Positions 43,901 to 51,102 of a stretch of 64,000 nt of DNA are shown here, one piece after another. Source of the DNA: UBA1941 sp046329575 (GTDB lineage Bacteria; Bacteroidota; Bacteroidia; Chitinophagales; LD1); contig JAXLUJ010000009.1 of NCBI GenBank assembly GCA_046329575.1, positions 104,920 to 168,919 of the forward strand, written 5' to 3'. The stretch's first letter is position 1, and each line of letters opens with the position of its first letter. Position numbers and translations under genes: made by a program. A model generated the notes under the pieces. That model was not told the origin of the DNA, did no database searches, and saw only the letters and a program-made list of their open reading frames with translations.

Positions 43901-44207
43901 CCTGATGACTTCCTTCGCGTTTATTGCCGGTCTCATTCCGTTGGTTGTGGCCACCGGGCCGGGTGCTGTAGGCAATCACACCATCGGCTCATCAGCCTTG
44001 GGTGGTATGTTATTCGGAACCTTATTTGGTGTTTTTATCGTTCCCGGATTGTATTTCATTTTCGGTTCGCTGCAAAAGGGACCATTATTTAGTGAAGAAG
44101 ATGAAACGCCACTCAGCGAAGCCTATGCCAATGAACAAACGCAAGCCGAATTGACGGTTACGATTAGAAACATCATACAAAAAATCACCAAGCGAAATGA
44201 AAAATAA
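40983..44207 (+). CDS. RND-family multidrug efflux permease, HAE1/AcrB type (pump 2)
   Basis: 1074 residues. N-terminus MFHTFIQRPVLAIAISIGIV, periplasmic porter loops, the relay aspartates in GIVVDDAIVVVE, and the AcrB-like segments FIPSEDQGQVYAIIQTPPG and LLGKNAVLIVEFAVQ. A C-terminal extension of about 40 polar, acidic residues (SEEDETPLSEAYANEQTQ) faces the cytoplasm. 24 bp after the adaptor gene; its end overlaps the outer membrane factor gene by 11 bp. Substrate unknown, likely hydrophobic toxins or bile-like compounds by family. Confidence 0.95.
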   Translation: MFHTFIQRPVLAIAISIGIVFVGLLAMNTIPIAQFPDIAPPRVTIFIEFPGSNADVLVKSTLTIMERQINGVQGMQYMLSDATSASEASIDVVFEPGTDPTLAAARVKSRVDQVWSNLPPLVQREGVVITPLAPNMLMYVNLFSTNKGTDEKFLFNYANTFLVPEISRIKGMGRAEVTGSRAFAIRVWLNPDRMRAYNISADDVLKAIDEQSVLARPGRVGLSSGKMAQSQEYVFTYKGWFNTPEQYEGIIIRANADGELLKLKDVAKIEVGSEFVDIYTNKDGYPAASMVLKQNPGSNANKVIADVKAKLEVLKKDFPPGMDYEINYDVSSFVDASIEKVLHTLLEAFILVALVVFVFLGDFRSTLIPIIAVPVSLIGAFISMQFFGLSINLITLFALVLAIGIVVDDAIVVVEAVHVKMAEQNVSAYKAVKQVLAEISGAIIAITLVMTSVFVPVAFMTGPVGVLYRQFSITMASAIVLSGFIALTLTPVLCAMLLKNTHGQHQKKTPINRFIDWFNRNFEKATGKYTGFLRLIVDRRLITFGILFAFGFGIFGVSKVLPAGFIPSEDQGQVYAIIQTPPGTTLERTNEISKKLQLLAKQIPDVKSVTALAGYEILTEGRGSNAGTCLINLKDWSERKHSVKDVIKELEEKGKDLPAKIEYFEPPAVPGYGTSDGFSLRLLDKGSNVDYQEFDRVNAEFVKALSKRKELTGLFAFFSAKYPQYEITVDNALAMQKGVSIGDAMENLNIMLGSTYEQGFIRFNNYYKVYTQAAPEYRRLPTDLLNLYIKNDKGDMVPYSAFMKITKTQGPNEISRYNLYVSSLINGMPSPGYSSGEAIKAIKEVAEQSLPKGYDIDWEGIAYDEVKRGNEAIYIFLVVLLFVYLILSAQYESFLLPFAVLISILPGIFGSFLLLKMMGLANDVYAQVGLIMLTGLLGKNAVLIVEFAVQRRQAGATVLEAAIEGAKARFRPILMTSFAFIAGLIPLVVATGPGAVGNHTIGSSALGGMLFGTLFGVFIVPGLYFIFGSLQKGPLFSEEDETPLSEAYANEQTQAELTVTIRNIIQKITKRNEK

Positions 44208-45621
44208 AGTGCCGATAAATTACCTGGTAGCTGCACTGCTACTCATTAGCGTATCGGGTTGCAAAATGTTCAAGGTTCCATTGAAAGTGGAAAACAAGAA
44301 TGTTCCGGCCAGCTATTTCAATGCTACCGATACTACCAATAGCGCCAAAGTGCAGTGGCGCAAATACTTCAAAGATCCTTATCTGATCGCTTTGATTGAT
44401 ACCGCGCTGAAGAACAATCAGGAGTTGAATATCACCATGCAGGAAATTGAGATAGCGAAGAACGAGGTGAAAGCGCGCAAAGGAGAATACTTGCCTTTTG
44501 CTGGTTTGAAGGCGGGAGGAGGCCCTGACCGTGCCGGTGCCTATACCTGGAACGGTATGTCGGAAGAAGATTTAAAAGCGAATCCCGGTAAAGCCAAATA
44601 TATTGGCGATTTTTCGATTAGTGCGTTCTTCTCGTGGGAGCTCGACATCTGGAAAAAGCTGCGGAATGCGAAGAAATCGGCAGTGGCCAGGTATCTCGCC
44701 AGTATCGAAGGGAAGAATTTCATGGTTACCAATCTCATTTCAGAAATTGCTGGTTCGTACTATGAATTGCTGGCGCTCGACAATCAGTTGATCATTATTC
44801 GTCAGAATATCGAGATTCAGGAAAATGCGCTTCGCATCATAAAACAACAAAAGGATGCCGCGCGGGTGTCGCAATTGGCGGTTAACCGATTTGAAGCGCA
44901 GTTGCTAAACACCCAAAACCTTCAATACGATATTCAGCAGCAAATTGTAGAAACCGAAAACAAGCTGAATTTTCTTACCGGAAGTTTTCCGAAGCGCATT
45001 TCAAGAAACGTGGCTTCCTTTAATAATCCGGTATTCGATTCCATCTCAGCCGGCATTCCAAGCCAATTGCTGGAAAACCGTCCCGATATCCGGCAGGCCG
45101 AACAGGAACTGATAGCTTCGAAATTAGATATCAAAGTAGCTAAGGCTAATTTCTTCCCTAATATCCGCATTTCTGCTGAAGTGGGATTTCAGGCCTTCAA
45201 CCCGGCAGTTTGGTTCAATCCTACTTCTTTAATGTATAGCGTATTTGGCGATTTGATGGCTCCGCTCATTAACAGAAATGCGATTGTAGCGGCTTACAAA
45301 AGCGCCCGGGCCAAACAAATTCAGGCTGTTTACAATTATGAAAAGACGGTGCTGAACGCCTATGTTGAAGTAGTGAACCAGCTTTCAGGTATCGATAACT
45401 ATTCAAAAAGTTTGGATACCAAATCGAAGGAGGTAGATATTCTCACTAATTCGATCAACATTTCCGACAATTTATTCAAATCAGCAAGGGCTGATTATAT
45501 TGAAGTATTGCTAACGCAGAAAGAAGCATTGGCTTCTAAAATGGAGCAAATAGAAATTAAGAAGAATCAGTTGCATGCTGAGATCAATGTTTATAAAGCA
45601 CTGGGAGGCGGCTGGCAATAA
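44197..45621 (+). CDS. outer membrane efflux lipoprotein, NodT family (pump 2)
   Basis: 474 residues. Lipoprotein signal with lipobox V-S-G-C (residues 19-22), then NodT-type sequence (VPASYFNATDTTNSAKVQWR, FFSWELDIWKKLRNAKKSAV, SQLLENRPDIRQAEQELIAS, KVAKANFFPNI). Two helical repeats build the exit duct. It is a separate lineage from the pump 1 TolC homologue. Followed by a bidirectional terminator shared with atpC. Confidence 0.93.
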   Translation: MKNKVPINYLVAALLLISVSGCKMFKVPLKVENKNVPASYFNATDTTNSAKVQWRKYFKDPYLIALIDTALKNNQELNITMQEIEIAKNEVKARKGEYLPFAGLKAGGGPDRAGAYTWNGMSEEDLKANPGKAKYIGDFSISAFFSWELDIWKKLRNAKKSAVARYLASIEGKNFMVTNLISEIAGSYYELLALDNQLIIIRQNIEIQENALRIIKQQKDAARVSQLAVNRFEAQLLNTQNLQYDIQQQIVETENKLNFLTGSFPKRISRNVASFNNPVFDSISAGIPSQLLENRPDIRQAEQELIASKLDIKVAKANFFPNIRISAEVGFQAFNPAVWFNPTSLMYSVFGDLMAPLINRNAIVAAYKSARAKQIQAVYNYEKTVLNAYVEVVNQLSGIDNYSKSLDTKSKEVDILTNSINISDNLFKSARADYIEVLLTQKEALASKMEQIEIKKNQLHAEINVYKALGGGWQ

Positions 45622-45655
45622 TCCATGCCATAAATTCGTAACAATAGAACAAAAA

Positions 45656-45679
45656 AAATGGCCTCAAAAGAGGCCATTT
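45656..45679. terminator. bidirectional terminator between pump 2 and atpC
   Basis: AAATGGCCTC (45656-45665), loop AAAA, GAGGCCATTT (45670-45679). Flanked by eight A on the left and TTT on the right, so it can serve the plus-strand efflux operon and the minus-strand atpDC operon. Confidence 0.85.
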
Positions 45680-45700
45680 CTATTTAATAACGAAGTTTGC

Positions 45701-45937
45701 TTACGATTCTACTAAAACCACTACTTTGTTCTTCAAACACTCTGCAAATCCTCCTGTGATGGCTACTTGTTTTTCGCCGTCAGGAGTTTTATACCGAAGT
45801 GTTCCTTTCCCAAGTGCCGAAATGATAGGAGCGTGGTTGTTCAGTAATTGAAACTGACCATCGATGCCGGGCAGCGTAACGCTGGAGGCCTCGCCTGAGT
45901 ACAATTTCTTTTCCGGTGTAAGAATTTCCAAAGTCAT
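45701..45937 (-). CDS. atpC: F1F0 ATP synthase subunit epsilon (short form)
   Basis: 78 residues: only the N-terminal beta-sandwich (LEILTPEKKLYSGEASSVTL, GIDGQFQLLNNHAPIISALG, AITGGFAE). The C-terminal helical hairpin that can block the motor in many bacteria is missing, as is usual in Bacteroidota. Central-stalk subunit. Two bases after atpD in the same operon; the other atp genes are elsewhere. Confidence 0.93.
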   Translation of the reverse strand: MTLEILTPEKKLYSGEASSVTLPGIDGQFQLLNNHAPIISALGKGTLRYKTPDGEKQVAITGGFAECLKNKVVVLVES

Positions 45938-45939
45938 AA

Positions 45940-47454
45940 TTACTTGGCTTCAGCCATCATTTTTTCGCCTTTCGCAATAGCATCTTCAATTGTTCCAACC
46001 AGGTTGAATGCTGCTTCAGGATATTTATCTACCTCTCCATCCAGAATCATATTGAAACCCTTGATAGTTTCATCAATTGAAACCAGAACGCCTTTCAAAC
46101 CGGTGAACTGTTCGGCCACGTGGAATGGCTGAGAAAGGAAGCGCTGTACACGACGGGCGCGGTGCACCACTTGTTTGTCTTCTTCGCTTAATTCATCCAT
46201 ACCCAGGATGGCAATGATATCCTGCAATTCTTTATAGCGTTGCAGAATTTCTTTCACACGCATAGCGCAGCGATAGTGTTCATCACCCAAAACCGAAGCG
46301 CTTAGAATACGGGAAGTGGAATCCAAGGGATCCACTGCAGGGTAAATACCTAACTCAGCAATTTTACGGCTCAATACGGTAGTGGCATCCAGGTGCGCAA
46401 AGGTGGTGGCCGGAGCCGGATCGGTCAAGTCATCGGCCGGTACATACACCGCTTGTACTGAAGTGATAGAACCGCGTTTTGTAGAAGTGATCCGTTCCTG
46501 CATCAAACCCATCTCCGTTGCCAGCGTTGGCTGGTAACCTACGGCTGAAGGCATACGACCCAAAAGGGCTGATACTTCGGAACCGGCTTGCGTGAAACGG
46601 AAGATATTATCAATAAAGAAAAGGATGTCGCGACCGCCTTTTGCATCGTTTTTGTCTCCATCACGGAAATATTCAGCAATGGTCAAACCGCTCAATGCCA
46701 CACGCGCACGCGATCCCGGTGGTTCGTTCATTTGGCCGAACACCAGCGTAGCCTGACTTTGAGCCAACTGAGCCGGATCTACTTTTGAAAGATCCCAGCC
46801 TCCGGCTTCCATGCTGTGCTTAAACTCTTCACCGTATTTTACCACATTCGATTCAATCATCTCACGCAGCAGGTCATTACCTTCACGCGTACGCTCGCCT
46901 ACACCGGCAAACACCGATAAACCGGCATAAGCCTTGGCGATATTATTGATCAATTCCATGATCAATACCGTTTTTCCTACTCCGGCACCTCCGAACAAAC
47001 CAATTTTTCCACCCTTGGCGTATGGTTCCAAAAGATCAATAACCTTAATACCTGTGAACAATACTTCAGCATCGGTAGCCAAATCTTCGTAAGCCGGTGG
47101 CATGCGGTGAATCGGGTAACCGCCAGCTTTAGAAACCGGCACGTTGATACCGTCAATAGCATCGCCAATTACGTTGAACAAACGACCCTTAATGCTATCG
47201 CCCACCGGCATGGTGATCGGAGCGCCCAGATCGGTAACATCCATACCGCGGCGAAGGCCGTCGGTTGAATCCATCGCTACGGTACGAACCGCATCTTCAC
47301 CAAGGTGCTGCTGTACTTCAAGAATGATTTTCTGACCGTTTTCCTTGGTAACTTCCAAGGCGTTCATGATGGAAGGAAGGGCAGACCCTTGTGCTTCGAA
47401 GCTCACGTCCACTACCGGCCCGATGATTTGTTTAATTTTTCCAATGTTAGCCAT
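45940..47454 (-). CDS. atpD: F1F0 ATP synthase subunit beta
   Basis: 504 residues, catalytic subunit. P-loop GGAGVGKTVLIMELINN, catalytic GERTREG, VFGQMNEPPGSRARVALSGL, the IDNIFRFTQAGSEVSALLGR segment, and the DELSEED loop are all visible. Full length. Forms a two-gene atpDC unit separated from atpBEFHAG, a known arrangement in this phylum. Confidence 0.98.
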   Translation of the reverse strand: MANIGKIKQIIGPVVDVSFEAQGSALPSIMNALEVTKENGQKIILEVQQHLGEDAVRTVAMDSTDGLRRGMDVTDLGAPITMPVGDSIKGRLFNVIGDAIDGINVPVSKAGGYPIHRMPPAYEDLATDAEVLFTGIKVIDLLEPYAKGGKIGLFGGAGVGKTVLIMELINNIAKAYAGLSVFAGVGERTREGNDLLREMIESNVVKYGEEFKHSMEAGGWDLSKVDPAQLAQSQATLVFGQMNEPPGSRARVALSGLTIAEYFRDGDKNDAKGGRDILFFIDNIFRFTQAGSEVSALLGRMPSAVGYQPTLATEMGLMQERITSTKRGSITSVQAVYVPADDLTDPAPATTFAHLDATTVLSRKIAELGIYPAVDPLDSTSRILSASVLGDEHYRCAMRVKEILQRYKELQDIIAILGMDELSEEDKQVVHRARRVQRFLSQPFHVAEQFTGLKGVLVSIDETIKGFNMILDGEVDKYPEAAFNLVGTIEDAIAKGEKMMAEAK

Positions 47455-47607
47455 TGCAGAATTTTGAAGTTTATGCTTTTAAAAAGCGGTGCGAAAATAG
47501 GCAGATTTGTGAGAAAAGGAAGGATATTTTTAACCGTTTACCCCATTTTGTTCAAAAATGGCCGATTCTGCACAAATAGCGGTAACAACCGTTCGTTATT
47601 AAATGAA

Positions 47608-47631
47608 AAAGGCCACCCGAAGGTGGCCTTT
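47608..47631 (-). terminator. intrinsic terminator with UUCG loop
   Basis: On the minus strand AAAGGCCACC, loop TTCG, GGTGGCCTTT followed by TTC. It lies 13 bp beyond the stop of the minus-strand gene at 47644 and carries the very stable C(UUCG)G tetraloop. Confidence 0.85.
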
Positions 47632-47643
47632 CAAAATGTTAGA

Positions 47644-48228
47644 TTAACGTAGCTCAAAGTTTCGGAATACCCGCTCGGCATATTCTTTAAATCGATTACT
47701 GCGTTCAATATCGTATCGCGCATCTTTGAACTGAAAGTTCAGGTTCAGCATAAAAATAGCATCCGCCTTTTCAGAATAAACATTATAAAAGTAGCGGCAG
47801 TAGTTGCTCACTTTACTGCGGCGGTAATATCGGGTGCGAATCATTTCGCCGGTTTGACCGGTTTTGGCGATAACGGCCGATGAATCATAAGTATAATTGG
47901 GCTCCTGAACCCGGTCGCTGAAAACCATAAAGTCGTTGATGGCCAAATCTTTGGCTGCTTTCATGTCGTTACCCTTCACCCGGCTGATCTGAAAATTTGC
48001 AGTAACCGGCGCGCTGTTGCAGGTCGTAGTAATCCCAATGCCCGTAAGGTCAAATTTGAATTCCTGCCCTGTTCCTTCAATTATGGCAACTTTCTTCCAA
48101 TCGTTTGGAATGTTAAGGATGTAATTGTTGTCCTCCATTTTCTTTTCGGTGCGCCAAATCGTAGTGTCGATCTGCCCGAAAGACCACATCCAGCTGCATA
48201 TTGCACAGATGGTAATCCACGTTTTCAT
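47644..48228 (-). CDS. secreted hypothetical protein
   Basis: 194 residues with a signal peptide (MKTWITICAICSWMWSFGQ). The mature part begins with DTTIWRTEKKMEDNNYILNI and contains ITTTCNSAPVTANFQISRVK and a basic, aromatic C-terminal half (RYYRRSKVSNYCRYFYNVYS) that resembles the single-domain PsbP/DUF1795-like folds of lipoproteins, but I cannot assign it. Single gene with its own terminator; divergent from clpB. Confidence 0.78.
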   Translation of the reverse strand: MKTWITICAICSWMWSFGQIDTTIWRTEKKMEDNNYILNIPNDWKKVAIIEGTGQEFKFDLTGIGITTTCNSAPVTANFQISRVKGNDMKAAKDLAINDFMVFSDRVQEPNYTYDSSAVIAKTGQTGEMIRTRYYRRSKVSNYCRYFYNVYSEKADAIFMLNLNFQFKDARYDIERSNRFKEYAERVFRNFELR

Positions 48229-48444
48229 TTGTATAAAAGGTTGGTTTTAAAATCAGTTTCCGGCTACGCCTTTATACTCAAAACCGGGCCAAAAGTTTCT
48301 GAATCCAACTAAAAAAAGACAATTATTCCGCAGCAGCCATTTTTATTCTGACATACAGTCGTTTCGCCCTTCTTTTTTCTGCCAAATTGTAACCCTGATT
48401 CGGGCGGAACTGTTTTTGATAAACAGCAGTAAACCGGAAATAAC

Positions 48445-51048
48445 ATGAACGCAAATAATTTTACCAATAAGGCCATGGAAGCGCTCAGCCATGCGCAGCA
48501 ACTGGCCTTCGACCATTCCAACCCGGAGTTGGATACCATTCACCTGCTGAAAGGGATGCTGGAAGTAGATGAAGATACCTTGCCGTACCTTCTGGAGAAA
48601 TCTAACGCTAACCGCAACATTCTATTAGGTAAGGTAGAAGAGAAAATCAAGCAATTACCTAAAATCAGCGGTTCACAGCAATTGAACTCCTCTGCTCGTT
48701 TGGGGCAAGTGATTCTTTCGGCAAATAAGATGCTGAAAGAATTCGGGGATTCTTACATCACCATTGAACATCTGCTGTTGGCTATGTTACAAGTTGGCGA
48801 CGATACATCCCGGCTTTTAAAAGAAAACGGTTTGGATGAAAAAAAGGTTCGCGCGGCCATTGCCGAATTGCGCAAAGGCGAAAAAGTGACCGATCAGAAT
48901 GCGGATGCCCGATATAATTCACTCGAAAAATACGCGATCAATCTAAATAGTCAGGCCAAAAGCGGCAAGCTTGATCCTGTAATCGGGCGCGATGAAGAGA
49001 TACGAAGGGTAATGCATATTCTATCGCGCAAAACAAAAAACAATCCCTTGCTGGTAGGTGAGCCAGGCGTGGGTAAAACCGCCATCGCCGAAGGCATTGC
49101 TCATCGAATCATTAAAGGCGATGTGCCTGAAAATTTGAAAAACAAAACGGTTTTTGCACTGGACATGGGCGCGCTGATGGCCGGGGCTAAGTTTCGCGGT
49201 GATTTTGAAGAACGCCTGAAAGGCGTGGTAAAAGAGGTGAAGGAATCTTCGGGCAGAATTATTTTGTTCATCGATGAAATTCACACGCTGGTAGGGGCGG
49301 GCGCCACAGAAGGCGCAATGGATGCCGCTAACATTATTAAACCGGAATTGGCACGAGGCGAACTTCGGGCTATTGGAGCCACCACTCTGGCTGAATACCA
49401 AAAATTCTTTGAAAAAGATAAAGCCCTGGAACGTCGTTTCCAGAAAGTATTGGTTGATGAACCGAATGTGGAAGACGCGATTTCCATTCTTCGTGGTTTG
49501 AAAGAACGCTACGAAACGCACCACAAAGTGCGCATAAAAGATGAAGCTATTATTTCAGCCGTAACCCTTTCTGACCGCTATATTTCTGATCGGTTTCTGC
49601 CTGATAAAGCGATTGACCTGATTGATGAGGCGGCGGCCAAATTGCGGTTGCAAATGGACTCAATGCCGGAAGAATTAGACGAGATCGAACGCCGTATAAT
49701 GCAACTTGAAATTGAGCTGGAAGCCATTAAACGCGAAAATGATCAGAAAAAACTGGATGAATTGAAAAGCGAGCTGGCCAATCTTCAGGAACGCAGAAGT
49801 GGCTTCAAAGCCAAATGGCAGCGCGAGAAAGAAGTAGTAGATAGCATTCAGAATTCCAAACGCGAAATTGAACAATTGAAAGTGGAAGCTGAACAATTTG
49901 AACGGGAAGGAAATTATGGGAAAGTGGCTGAAATCCGTTATGGAAAGGTGAAGGAAGTGGAAGACCGCATTCAGAAGGCTGAGGCAGAGCTGGAGGCTAT
50001 TTCGCCCGAAACCAGAATACTAAACGAAGAAGTGACTTCAGAAGATATTGCCTCAATTGTAGCGAAATGGACCGGCATTCCGGTAACCAAAATGCTGGAA
50101 GGTGAAAAAGAGAAATTGTTGCATCTGGAAGATCGTTTGGGTGATCGTGTGAAAGGCCAGAACGAAGCGATAGCTGCGGTTTCCGACGCCATTCGCCGTT
50201 CACGTGCCGGGTTGCAGGACGAACGCAAACCCATTGGCTCATTTCTGTTTTTAGGAACCACCGGCGTAGGTAAAACAGAATTGAGCAAAGCATTGAGCGA
50301 AGTGTTGTTCAATGATGAAAATGCGATGGTTCGAATTGATATGAGCGAATATCAGGAAAAGCACGCCGTGAGCCGATTGGTGGGCTCGCCTCCGGGTTAT
50401 GTTGGTTATGAAGAGGGCGGCCAACTCACAGAAGCCGTTAGGCGCAAACCGTATTCGGTGGTTCTTTTTGATGAAATAGAAAAAGCACATCCGGATGTGT
50501 TCAACATTCTGCTCCAGGTTTTAGACGATGGGAGACTCACTGATAATAAAGGTCGTACTGTAAATTTCAAAAATACGATCATCATTATGACTTCGAATAT
50601 TGGTTCCGATATCATACAAAAGAATTTTGAGTCAGTAACCGAAGAAAGTGATCTGTTTGCCGTAATTGAAACAACTCGTTTGGAAGTGATTGAACGGCTG
50701 AAAACTGTGGTACGTCCTGAGTTCCTGAACCGAATTGATGATATTATTCTATTCCAGCCGCTGATGAAAACACAGATTCGTCAGATCGTAGATCTGCAAC
50801 TGGTGCAATTGAAAAAATTGCTGGCGCAGAAAGAGGTGAAATTGATCGTTACTGATCAGGCGCTCGACTATTTAGGCGAAGAAGGGTATGATCCGCAATA
50901 TGGCGCACGGCCGCTGAAGCGATTAGTTCAAAAAGAAATCGTGAATGAACTTTCCAGAAAAATTCTGAGTGGTGAGGTTCAAAAACAGGGAACTATAGTG
51001 GTAGATAATTTTGAAGGCCATTTGGTTTTCAGAAATGAAAAGGCTTAA
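48445..51048 (+). CDS. clpB: ATP-dependent disaggregase ClpB
   Basis: 867 residues. Rescues aggregated proteins with DnaK. N-domain (residues 1-145; FTNKAMEALSHAQQLA), first AAA+ with Walker A GEPGVGKT near 208 and IDEIHTLVGAG near 276, a long coiled-coil middle domain (about 410-520) that separates ClpB from ClpA/ClpC, second AAA+ with GTTGVGKTELS near 602 and FDEIEKAHPDVF near 673, and the small C-domain (GARPLKRLVQKEI). No ClpP-binding loop seen. Likely heat-induced; an 11-base motif upstream is shared with groES. Confidence 0.97.
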   Translation: MNANNFTNKAMEALSHAQQLAFDHSNPELDTIHLLKGMLEVDEDTLPYLLEKSNANRNILLGKVEEKIKQLPKISGSQQLNSSARLGQVILSANKMLKEFGDSYITIEHLLLAMLQVGDDTSRLLKENGLDEKKVRAAIAELRKGEKVTDQNADARYNSLEKYAINLNSQAKSGKLDPVIGRDEEIRRVMHILSRKTKNNPLLVGEPGVGKTAIAEGIAHRIIKGDVPENLKNKTVFALDMGALMAGAKFRGDFEERLKGVVKEVKESSGRIILFIDEIHTLVGAGATEGAMDAANIIKPELARGELRAIGATTLAEYQKFFEKDKALERRFQKVLVDEPNVEDAISILRGLKERYETHHKVRIKDEAIISAVTLSDRYISDRFLPDKAIDLIDEAAAKLRLQMDSMPEELDEIERRIMQLEIELEAIKRENDQKKLDELKSELANLQERRSGFKAKWQREKEVVDSIQNSKREIEQLKVEAEQFEREGNYGKVAEIRYGKVKEVEDRIQKAEAELEAISPETRILNEEVTSEDIASIVAKWTGIPVTKMLEGEKEKLLHLEDRLGDRVKGQNEAIAAVSDAIRRSRAGLQDERKPIGSFLFLGTTGVGKTELSKALSEVLFNDENAMVRIDMSEYQEKHAVSRLVGSPPGYVGYEEGGQLTEAVRRKPYSVVLFDEIEKAHPDVFNILLQVLDDGRLTDNKGRTVNFKNTIIIMTSNIGSDIIQKNFESVTEESDLFAVIETTRLEVIERLKTVVRPEFLNRIDDIILFQPLMKTQIRQIVDLQLVQLKKLLAQKEVKLIVTDQALDYLGEEGYDPQYGARPLKRLVQKEIVNELSRKILSGEVQKQGTIVVDNFEGHLVFRNEKA

Positions 51049-51053
51049 AAAAG

Positions 51054-51084
51054 AAATGCCGGGTATTAAGCCCGGCATTTTTGT
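51054..51084. terminator. bidirectional terminator between clpB and the T9SS gene
   Basis: AAATGCCGGG (51054-51063), 7-base loop, CCCGGCATTT (51071-51080), then more T. Placed between convergent genes ending at 51048 and 51103. Confidence 0.85.
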
Positions 51085-51102
51085 AATACAACAAAATCAA
51101 AA

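Noticed and set aside
45701..47454. atpDC separated from the other ATP synthase genes as an anomaly
   Set aside because: This two-gene arrangement and the short epsilon subunit are normal in Bacteroidota.
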